Origin: Bacteroidales bacterium
GTDB lineage: Bacteria > Bacteroidota > Bacteroidia > Bacteroidales > GCA-2748055
Assembly: GCA_029934875.1 (NCBI GenBank)
Contig: JAOZLK010000025.1
Coordinates: forward strand, 1 to 16,730
Direction of reading: 5' to 3'
DNA length: 16,730 nt
Below, piece after piece: positions 7,810 to 14,463 of the stretch (the first letter of the stretch is position 1; every line of letters starts with the position of its first letter). Under the pieces are notes generated by a model. The model was not told the DNA's origin. It was given only the letters and a program-made list of their open reading frames with translations, and ran no database searches. A program made the translations under genes and the position numbers.

Positions 7810-8487
7810 TTACAACTTATAGGTATAGTTTATCTTGAACATGTAGATCATTGCAGGCTGGGACGAAGACAACTCCCGGTTAAATCCCCAGGCCACATTA
7901 AATTCACCAATCCTGCCTGGTTCATAACGTATCCCTGCAAGGATCCTGTAGTACCCGAATTGAGGCTTGGTATAGGGGGTGAATATCTGAAAAAGCTCAC
8001 CCGACACGTAGGGTTCTATGTTTTTCAGATTATTAAGTCTAATGGTGACACGATTGCGCAATTGCTTTATATAGGGAGCGCTCAGGTCAAAAATCGCGAA
8101 ATCCTCCACTTCTTTCTGGTACCTTAAGCGGTAATAGATGTTGATATAGTTGAGCCTGCCTTTATACCTCAGATCAAAGTTGTAACGCGATAAACCTTGA
8201 TATGTACTGTCCTGTTTTTTATCCCAGGTATATCTGAAACCTCCCCCCAGCGCAAAATTCTTAGAGATCCTGTAGCGCAAACCAACTTCTGTAAAGGTGT
8301 TATTGATCTTGGATATGTTTTGTTTGAACCTGATTTCCTGCTCCAGGCTGACTTTCCAATCCTTTGCAAAAGTTTTTTCAATCTTAGCACCGGTCCACAG
8401 GCGAAGATCTTTGATCACCTTTGTTTCCTGGGCATTCACGATTGTGATAGCCGCAAGCAAGAATGATATGAGTAAAAATCTATTCAA
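7810..8487 (-). CDS. DUF2490 family protein, predicted outer-membrane beta-barrel
   Basis: This 225-residue protein has a cleavable type I signal peptide (cleavage after Ala19, VNA|QE). The mature part is made of alternating amphipathic strands, such as LRLWTGAKIEKTF, WKVSLEQEIRFKQN, TEVGLRYRISKNFALGGGFRYTW, YINIYYRLRYQKE and AGIRYEPG. It ends in MIYMFKINYTYKL, a strand with alternating hydrophobic residues like the last strand of outer-membrane barrels. Length and pattern match DUF2490, a family of unknown function common in Bacteroidota. It is the last gene of a three-gene minus-strand operon and overlaps the beta-helix lipoprotein gene by 8 bp, so a joint role with it and the CotH lipoprotein is likely. 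A periplasmic or outer-membrane location is inferred. Confidence 0.75.
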   Translation of the reverse strand: MNRFLLISFLLAAITIVNAQETKVIKDLRLWTGAKIEKTFAKDWKVSLEQEIRFKQNISKINNTFTEVGLRYRISKNFALGGGFRYTWDKKQDSTYQGLSRYNFDLRYKGRLNYINIYYRLRYQKEVEDFAIFDLSAPYIKQLRNRVTIRLNNLKNIEPYVSGELFQIFTPYTKPQFGYYRILAGIRYEPGRIGEFNVAWGFNRELSSSQPAMIYMFKINYTYKL

Positions 8488-10210
8488 GAATCTTCAATTG
8501 AGGATACATGGGATTTCCTTTTGACACCCAAACATTGTTAAACTCCATATGCATGGTATCCGCGACCCAGTCTTCCCTGTCCATATTCCAAACATCGGCA
8601 TAAGAATTCTCAAGACTTTCAGAGTTTGAAACCGACACATAGCCACCATGGGGATATTCATAGTTATCTCCATATCTGATACCGACACCATTTCTCAAAA
8701 AACTGCAGGAATCCACATCTACAAGGTGAGCGCTGCTGCTGTAACCCAGCTCCAGGCCCTGGCCACAATCTGTAAAAATGCAGGAGGTGAAATACTGGTT
8801 CTTTCCCGCACTTGAGCCACCCGAGAGGGCAGCCCCTTCATGGAAAATAGCTTCAAACCTGGTATTGCTCACCCTGACTACTCCATCACTGGTCCCTCCG
8901 CCACTGTCCAGACCATCATCCTTGGCATACATAAAAACCGAAGAGCTGATATTGGCTAAACATCCGATGAGATAGAGGCCATCATTATCATTATCCCTGT
9001 AATCCCTCGAATCGTCAGGGAAGTCTGTAAAAACCGAATGAGAGATAGACACCTTTGAATCGTTGAGTTGCCCTCCGGTTTTGGCACGTTGAACCAGACA
9101 CGACTCCATCACAACAGAGGCTGATTCGGTATAGGAAATTTGCCCCACATGATCGATCATATAGCAATGGTCAAGAGATAAGGCTCCATTTTCACTATAG
9201 AAGAGTGCCTGGCGGTGCGCATGTCCCCAATCGTACTCACTACCACTATGGTAACCACTTCTGCCAAAGATGGTATGTGAGGCCTCCACAAGATTCCCTG
9301 CACTGGTTCCGATCACTCCCCCCCAGTAGGCCTCATGGTTTGTACAGGTAAAGGTAACTGGAAATGCTTCCGAACCCTTCAGTGCCAGGGTGCCATCATT
9401 GTATATATTCACAGCAGGATCAATGCTGATAAAACTACCTGCATCTATGGTGAGACTTGTGCCTGGAGGAATGGTGAGGTCACCGCTAATATGTATATAG
9501 CTCCCTGAGGGAAAATACATGCTCATTGACAGCACACCACTCAGGGTTATGGGGGGACCTTCAAACTTACCTGTCTGGATCGGGAATGTTCTGTGGTTGA
9601 TTACAAGTTGCTCAGATGCCTGGTCTCCGGAGGGAACCCAGATGGAACCGACCCCCCTTTTTATCAGGAAGGAGTTTGAGCCCACCATGCCTTCAAGGTT
9701 AACTGTAGATCGGGTCAACTGCCCATCAACTACAACAATCAGGGGAAAACTATATCCATCCGGGATGTCCCTGGGATAAATCAATTGCATCTCCTGCGAT
9801 CCGATGGTTTCGGTTTCCACCCCCTTGGGTGTCCAGGGAGGAAGTCCCCATTCGGCCTGGCCACGTTCAGGATCCAGGACCACCATTCGGATCACATCAG
9901 GCGCATCGGCAGAAGAATTTTTCGAAAATATTTCGATACTGTAATAGCCTGCCGAACTAAAATCAATAATCCCGGGCGAAGAGTATTCTGTCTGATTGGC
10001 CAGGATCCGACTGATCACCTTGCCGGCAAAATACCTGCAATCGACTTTCATGCTTTCGGCGTACACTTCCATATCCACCAGGTCATCAAGCACCAGATCT
10101 GCCCCAGGAAGCGGATTCGGATCAATATATGGATCAACTTCCTTGTCGTTACAGGAAAAGAGTAACAAGCTTAATGCGAGAACCAGACTTTTGTTTACAA
10201 GGCATCTCAT
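8480..10210 (-). CDS. Right-handed parallel beta-helix lipoprotein
   Basis: This 576-residue lipoprotein has the lipobox LLFSC with Cys20. Residues 36-115 look like an Ig/Big-type beta-sandwich (LDDLVDMEVYAESM, ISRILAN, SSAGYYSIEIFSKN). The next part, to about 230, is beta-rich and not recognised. From about 235 the protein has the entry strands typical of right-handed beta-helices (YIHISGDLTIPPGTSLTIDAG, 238-258), then stacked coils with N, C, S and G at turns up to about 560. These include QISYTESASVVMESC, SKVSISHSVF, DGLYLIGCLANISSSVF and KDDGLDSGGGTSDG. An acidic DYRDNDNDG loop (403-411) may bind calcium. No polysaccharide-lyase or GH28 catalytic signature can be claimed, so it may be a binding or structural protein. 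It lies 5 bp after the CotH lipoprotein gene and overlaps the DUF2490 gene by 8 bp. Confidence 0.8.
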   Translation of the reverse strand: MRCLVNKSLVLALSLLLFSCNDKEVDPYIDPNPLPGADLVLDDLVDMEVYAESMKVDCRYFAGKVISRILANQTEYSSPGIIDFSSAGYYSIEIFSKNSSADAPDVIRMVVLDPERGQAEWGLPPWTPKGVETETIGSQEMQLIYPRDIPDGYSFPLIVVVDGQLTRSTVNLEGMVGSNSFLIKRGVGSIWVPSGDQASEQLVINHRTFPIQTGKFEGPPITLSGVLSMSMYFPSGSYIHISGDLTIPPGTSLTIDAGSFISIDPAVNIYNDGTLALKGSEAFPVTFTCTNHEAYWGGVIGTSAGNLVEASHTIFGRSGYHSGSEYDWGHAHRQALFYSENGALSLDHCYMIDHVGQISYTESASVVMESCLVQRAKTGGQLNDSKVSISHSVFTDFPDDSRDYRDNDNDGLYLIGCLANISSSVFMYAKDDGLDSGGGTSDGVVRVSNTRFEAIFHEGAALSGGSSAGKNQYFTSCIFTDCGQGLELGYSSSAHLVDVDSCSFLRNGVGIRYGDNYEYPHGGYVSVSNSESLENSYADVWNMDREDWVADTMHMEFNNVWVSKGNPMYPQLKILE

Positions 10211-10215
10211 ACCAC

Positions 10216-11463
10216 TTATAATTTATCCTCGATTTGAAGCTGCCTCCTCATGGATTCAAGCCGCTCTTCCAATAATACTCGTTTTTCCTGCATATTACTT
10301 TGCCAGATTTCAAAACTGGTCGGGGTATGGTCGTAGTTGGACTGAAGAATCATCGCTTCATCATTGTAGAAGGGAGTGAGTTCATCCTCAAGCTGCTCAA
10401 ATAAAGTCCCAAGAGCGTTTGCATCAAGGGTAAGCATCAGTTCAACAAGAGTCTCTTCAAAGCGGGCATATAAAAACGGATCCATGGCAATTGCATAGTC
10501 AAGGTCATCTTCAATGGAAAAGATCATCTTCTGACCGATTTCATCCAGGACATCCTGGTGGGAATCATACTTCCTTTCACCAAAAAGGGTGCCAGGGCCC
10601 CAGGATCGCCCTACCTCATGCGGATTTGTGCTGAAGATATCATCATAGTCCCATGGAATAATTTTATACCGGATCTGATTTTGCCGGATCATGGCGTAGA
10701 AATAGACTTCATCGGTATAATCCCCGTTCTGCAATAAGTAATCGAGGCCCATCTTCCTGAAATACTGGTTTATATCCAGACGGCTTTCCAGGGCTTCATA
10801 AAGCGCCTCCCCGTCTAATTCAGGCAAATGGGTATAAATATCCTTGTATCTGGACACATATTCTTCCTGGGGCCTAAAGAAAAGGGCTGGTTCATACTCT
10901 GCATCTTCTATGCCATGGTGATAGTCTCGACGCAAAATAAACTCGGACCCCTGCTCGTGAAAAAATTGTTCCGGATCCTCGACCAGGAAGTAAACACCCT
11001 GGGTATCACCATTAATTTTGAATTCCACAAATTTATAAAACAGGGGCATGACACCAGCCTGCTCCAGGATGCCAAAAGCAATTCTGTTGTTGATATAGGT
11101 ATAGTCCATGGAAAGGGATATCAACTTAAACCTCGTCAGCTTTCTCATCTCACCACCCTCTTGCTCCCTGACAAAAATGGGTAAGTCTAATTGTACAGAG
11201 TAGCTTTTACGCCTGTAGTCCAGGGTAGTCCTTCCCCTGATACGCATCTCCTTAACTGCAAGCTCCCTATCATTGAACACAAGTGCCAGAACGGAATCCT
11301 GGATGGAGTAAGCCGTATCCCTGCTGGTGTAAATAAACTCCTGCGTCCCGGACGAAACAGATAATTCAAAGACTTCCCTGTCCGGAGCATCTGTTAGCTC
11401 AACCTCCTCATAGCAGGAGCTCATTAACAGAAGAATTCCAATGCTGATACAGGCCTTGTTCAT
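10216..11463 (-). CDS. CotH kinase-fold lipoprotein
   Basis: This lipoprotein of about 415 residues is the first gene of the operon with the beta-helix and DUF2490 genes. I chose the ATG at 11461-11463, which gives MNKACISIGILLLMSSC with lipobox Cys17. The frame also has an in-frame GTG at 11475, four codons earlier. CotH features are RIRGRTTLDYRRKSYSVQL (74-92), INNRIAFGILEQAGVMP (124-140), INGDTQGVYFLVEDPEQF (150-167), LQNGDYTDEVYFY and IIPWDYDDIF (268-277), the metal-site-like WD-x-D motif. The C-terminus (about 350-415) is helical and charged. It is more divergent than the T9SS CotH encoded at 6177-7799: the WDF-N-LAFGN motif there is WDY-DDIF here, so the two are probably not recent duplicates. 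It should sit on the outer membrane. Kinase activity and substrates are unproven; the adjacent beta-helix protein is an obvious candidate partner. Confidence 0.85.
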   Translation of the reverse strand: MNKACISIGILLLMSSCYEEVELTDAPDREVFELSVSSGTQEFIYTSRDTAYSIQDSVLALVFNDRELAVKEMRIRGRTTLDYRRKSYSVQLDLPIFVREQEGGEMRKLTRFKLISLSMDYTYINNRIAFGILEQAGVMPLFYKFVEFKINGDTQGVYFLVEDPEQFFHEQGSEFILRRDYHHGIEDAEYEPALFFRPQEEYVSRYKDIYTHLPELDGEALYEALESRLDINQYFRKMGLDYLLQNGDYTDEVYFYAMIRQNQIRYKIIPWDYDDIFSTNPHEVGRSWGPGTLFGERKYDSHQDVLDEIGQKMIFSIEDDLDYAIAMDPFLYARFEETLVELMLTLDANALGTLFEQLEDELTPFYNDEAMILQSNYDHTPTSFEIWQSNMQEKRVLLEERLESMRRQLQIEDKL

Positions 11464-11493
11464 GGCAATTTTCACGCCATAAAAGTAAGAAAA

Positions 11494-11523
11494 ATTGTCA
11501 TCGTTCAGGGATTCATATATTTG
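11494..11523 (+). promoter_or_regulatory. Promoter of the ADP-ribosylglycohydrolase-like gene (-33 ATTG, -7 TATATTTG)
   Basis: TATATTTG (11516-11523) matches TAnnTTTG exactly, and ATTG (11494-11497) lies 18 bp upstream as a near-consensus -33 box. The start codon at 11541 is 18 bp beyond, giving a very short leader. The element is in the 77-bp gap between two divergent genes, so it could be affected by regulators of the CotH operon as well. Confidence 0.55.
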
Positions 11524-11540
11524 CAGTAAATTCTCATTCC

Positions 11541-12926
11541 ATGAAAATTAAAACCTTCAAGCCAGGCGTCTTTGCCATCGCTTTAATGGGAGCCTCCCTG
11601 CTGTGTTCATGCAGCGGCCCGAAGCAAGACAGGGGCAATACAACAAAGCTCCCTGCAGAAAGGGAAATATCAAGATCCGAATACGCCAGCAAGTTGTATG
11701 GTTTCTGGCTGGGGCAGTGTATTGCAAACTGGACCGGGCTGATCACAGAGATGGACAAAATCGGGAACATAGGTGAAGTCAAAACCGGGGATTTCTATAC
11801 CCGCGACGATTGGGGGAAAGCAGACCAGCCCAGCATATGGGCTGAAGGAATTCCAAGTGATCTGTCACCCACCATCGACTTTTTACTCATAGGCAAAGAC
11901 AGCATCTGGGGTGCCGATGATGATACTGACATTGAATACATCTACCAGCACCTGCTCCATCAACACCAAACAAGCATTCTGACAGGTGAACAGATCAGGG
12001 ACGGGTGGCTGCTGCATATGAAAACGGAAGAAGAGAACTACCTGTGGGTAGCAAACCAGAAGGCCTACGACCTCATGCTTGAAGGCTTTGTTCCCCCGGC
12101 AACAAGCGATCCGGAGCATACAAGTGACGACATCTATGACAATTACTACGAGATGATCGATGCTCAGCTAACTACCGAAATCTTCGGACTTTTCGCCCCT
12201 GCCCGACCAGATGTAGCCCTGAAGATGGCCCTGCTGCCCATTCAGACAACGGCAAGGGAAAATGCACAATGGATTTCTGAGTTCTATGTGATTATGTACT
12301 CCCTGGCATCCTGTGTGGATGACTCCCTCCCCATGAAGGAGCAGGTGATGTGGCTGGCCGAACAGGCCCGAAAAAGGCTGCCGGAACAATCCTATTCTGC
12401 TTCCATGTATGATTTCATAAAAGGAAGATATGAAGCCGGCGTCCCTTGGGAACAGGCACGCGACGAACTCTACCAGAGGTACCAGGTGGAGCAGGCCGAT
12501 GGCTATGACATCACCTCGAAAAATATCTACTGCAATGGCTGTTTTGCTGCGGGAATTAATTTTGGCGCCAGTATTGTGAGTCTTTTGTACGGGGAGGGAG
12601 ATCTGAAAGAGACCATCAAAATCGGGGTACTCTCCGGATGGGATTCTGATAATCCGACTGCCACATGGGGTGGCTTACTCGGATTTATGGAGGGGAAAGC
12701 CGGTGTTGAAGAGGCCTTTGGAAAGAATCTCTCTGATATCTTCCACATCCACCGAACCCGGGTTAATTTTCCCAATGATGGGATTGATAATTTCAATGAT
12801 ATGGCACAGAAGGGCCTGAAGATCATTGACCGGGTGGTAGAGGAGGAGATGGGCGGATGGATTGATTTGGAAAAAGACCGCTGGTATATCCCCGAAGTCG
12901 GGTTGAGCATTACTCCGGGCGTATAG
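11541..12926 (+). CDS. Exported lipoprotein of the ADP-ribosylglycohydrolase (DraG/ARH) family
   Basis: This 461-residue protein has a signal peptide and a lipobox best read as LCSC with Cys24, so it should act in the envelope, whereas classical DraG enzymes are cytosolic. The all-helical ADP-ribosylglycohydrolase domain covers about residues 45-440. The metal-binding motifs are seen: GADDDTDIEY (124-133), equivalent to the TDDT motif, and LSGWDSDNPTATWGGLLG (364-381), equivalent to the C-terminal G-x-D-x-DT motif, but with Asn371 where Thr is usual. The family removes ADP-ribose from proteins or cleaves related N- or O-glycosidic bonds using two Mg ions. The natural substrate of secreted Bacteroidota members is unclear and could be a glycan or nucleoside rather than protein. 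It has its own promoter, is divergent from the CotH operon, and converges on the esterase gene with a 57-bp gap that shows no hairpin terminator. Confidence 0.85.
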   Translation: MKIKTFKPGVFAIALMGASLLCSCSGPKQDRGNTTKLPAEREISRSEYASKLYGFWLGQCIANWTGLITEMDKIGNIGEVKTGDFYTRDDWGKADQPSIWAEGIPSDLSPTIDFLLIGKDSIWGADDDTDIEYIYQHLLHQHQTSILTGEQIRDGWLLHMKTEEENYLWVANQKAYDLMLEGFVPPATSDPEHTSDDIYDNYYEMIDAQLTTEIFGLFAPARPDVALKMALLPIQTTARENAQWISEFYVIMYSLASCVDDSLPMKEQVMWLAEQARKRLPEQSYSASMYDFIKGRYEAGVPWEQARDELYQRYQVEQADGYDITSKNIYCNGCFAAGINFGASIVSLLYGEGDLKETIKIGVLSGWDSDNPTATWGGLLGFMEGKAGVEEAFGKNLSDIFHIHRTRVNFPNDGIDNFNDMAQKGLKIIDRVVEEEMGGWIDLEKDRWYIPEVGLSITPGV

Positions 12927-12983
12927 GCTTTCACTGGAATTTAACATCCCATTTGTGATCCTTGGTGTGGCGGTGGCTCTGAA

Positions 12984-14435
12984 CTATTGAGCCCGGGTCG
13001 CATCTTCCCAGTCGTCGGTGCGAAAAGAGGAAGCAGGTAAAAGCCTTGTATCAAAAAGCGTACCCTCGATCCAGTTGCTCCATGCATAACGTACAGCTAC
13101 TGGCGAAGTTACCTCTTCACTTTTTACAGCTACTTTTTTACGGTCCGTAATTTTTGCGCTGGCGGGATAAAACACCCTGTCTTCCCCGGCTATCTCAAAG
13201 CCTGACAATTCTCCATAGGCAAATACTCCGCTTTCAGCATTTTTGAAGCTCAGTACAGCCTCGCCATCTTTAACTTCCAATGAATCATATACCGGTGACC
13301 TGCCATCCACCGCCTGGAAACCATAGGTCTGATTCAGCGCATTAAACAGGAGCCTGTCGGCCACTTCCTTCTTTTTGGGAGGATGAATGCACAACTGGTC
13401 GCCAATGTCCATGGTAATAGCGATCCCTGAATTGGGAATCAGATCTGCACACTGTAACTGGGCTTCGCGGATCAGCGCAGAATTCTCGGCACCGGAAAAA
13501 GCCTCTGTGTTATTGTACCAGTATGGGGCGATCTGTACAAAATAAAAGGGGAAGTCGCCAAGGCCCCAGCGAGTACGCCAGTCTTTTACCATGGCAGGGA
13601 ACAGCTCCCTGTATTTTTCGGGTTCCATGCGATTTGATTCACCCTGGTACCACAAAGCACCTTGAATGGTATAGGGAATAAGCGGATGAATCATGGCGTT
13701 ATAAAGGGCAGTGGGGATGTGATTTGTGCCCTCTGTAATATCCACATCCTCCAGGTCTACCTCCTGGTATGATGTGATCACTTCTTTGCTGATCCATGCC
13801 TGAACACTGCTGCCACCCCAGGAAGTGTGAATCATACCCACAGGAACATCCAGGATCTCCTGAAGCTCTTGACCGAAAAAGTAAGCTACAGCACTAAAAC
13901 CTGCAACATTGTCCTGATTTGCAGCCTGCCAGGCTGCATACTTCTCCACATCCTCCAGTGCTGTTTTTGAACCCAGGCGATCGACCGTAAACAGGCGCAA
14001 ATTTGGATTATCGGCCTTCATAATTGCCTCTGTAGCACCAAAAGTCGGCTGACCGTTATATCCATCTAAGGCTTGTTGCATATTGGATTGCCCCGAGCAG
14101 AGCCAGACCTCTCCAAAGAGAATGTTATCCAGGGAAATATCTGAAGCCTTACTTTTTATGCTTATCGACTGGGGATCCTTACTGTTTGTAGTTTTCACCT
14201 CAATGCTCCAGGATCCATCCTCGTCGGCACTGAACTTGAGAGGCTTATCCAGCCAGGATGCCTCAATGGTAATTTTCTCCTTTGCATCGGCCCAACCCCA
14301 CAACACTATAGTAGTATTACGCTGCAGTACCATATTTGAGGACACAATGGCCGGGAGTTTTACCTCTGCTTTGATGGATTGACCGGCCAGCATCAGGCAT
14401 GCCGCCAGTAAGGTGATAAGTTTGGTATGTTTCAT
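12984..14435 (-). CDS. Sialate O-acetylesterase-type carbohydrate esterase (SASA/SGNH)
   Basis: This 483-residue exported esterase should remove acetyl groups from sialic acids or from acetylated plant glycans. A signal peptide ends around AGQSIKA|E (residue 23). A beta-sandwich lies at about 28-100 (LPAIVSSNMVLQRN, IVLWGWAD), as is usual in the family. The SGNH core follows with GEVWLCSGQSNMQ (108-120), nucleophile Ser117, then IHTSWGGSSVQAW (202-214), GALWYQGESN (259-268) with the block-III Asn, and DIGDQLCIHPPKKKEVADRL (343-362) with catalytic His351. The residue two before that His is Cys349, where Asp or Asn is also common. The C-terminal 80 residues form another small beta domain. It starts 28 bp after the stop of the lamin-tail gene with no visible promoter between, so the two are probably cotranscribed. 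An acetylxylan or other O-acetyl substrate is possible given the xylan genes nearby. Confidence 0.88.
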   Translation of the reverse strand: MKHTKLITLLAACLMLAGQSIKAEVKLPAIVSSNMVLQRNTTIVLWGWADAKEKITIEASWLDKPLKFSADEDGSWSIEVKTTNSKDPQSISIKSKASDISLDNILFGEVWLCSGQSNMQQALDGYNGQPTFGATEAIMKADNPNLRLFTVDRLGSKTALEDVEKYAAWQAANQDNVAGFSAVAYFFGQELQEILDVPVGMIHTSWGGSSVQAWISKEVITSYQEVDLEDVDITEGTNHIPTALYNAMIHPLIPYTIQGALWYQGESNRMEPEKYRELFPAMVKDWRTRWGLGDFPFYFVQIAPYWYNNTEAFSGAENSALIREAQLQCADLIPNSGIAITMDIGDQLCIHPPKKKEVADRLLFNALNQTYGFQAVDGRSPVYDSLEVKDGEAVLSFKNAESGVFAYGELSGFEIAGEDRVFYPASAKITDRKKVAVKSEEVTSPVAVRYAWSNWIEGTLFDTRLLPASSFRTDDWEDATRAQ

Positions 14436-14463
14436 TTTAATGGGCTTTGATTGCTTAAAGATA

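Noticed and set aside
9785..10379. Two overlapping + strand open frames of about 126 codons
   Set aside because: They are antisense to the lipoprotein operon, low in complexity and cross the boundary of two well-supported genes.
11480..11487. TACTTTTA on the minus strand, a possible -7 element for the CotH lipoprotein operon
   Set aside because: The last base deviates from TAnnTTTG, no -33 box is found at the right spacing, and it is too close to the alternative GTG start.
12527..12934. 135-codon open frame on the minus strand
   Set aside because: It is a shadow of the ADP-ribosylglycohydrolase gene and includes the complement of its conserved motif. The predicted protein has no signal or domain.
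12927..12983. Gap between the convergent ADP-ribosylglycohydrolase and esterase genes considered for a bidirectional terminator
   Set aside because: No inverted repeat of useful length and no T-tract was found on either strand.
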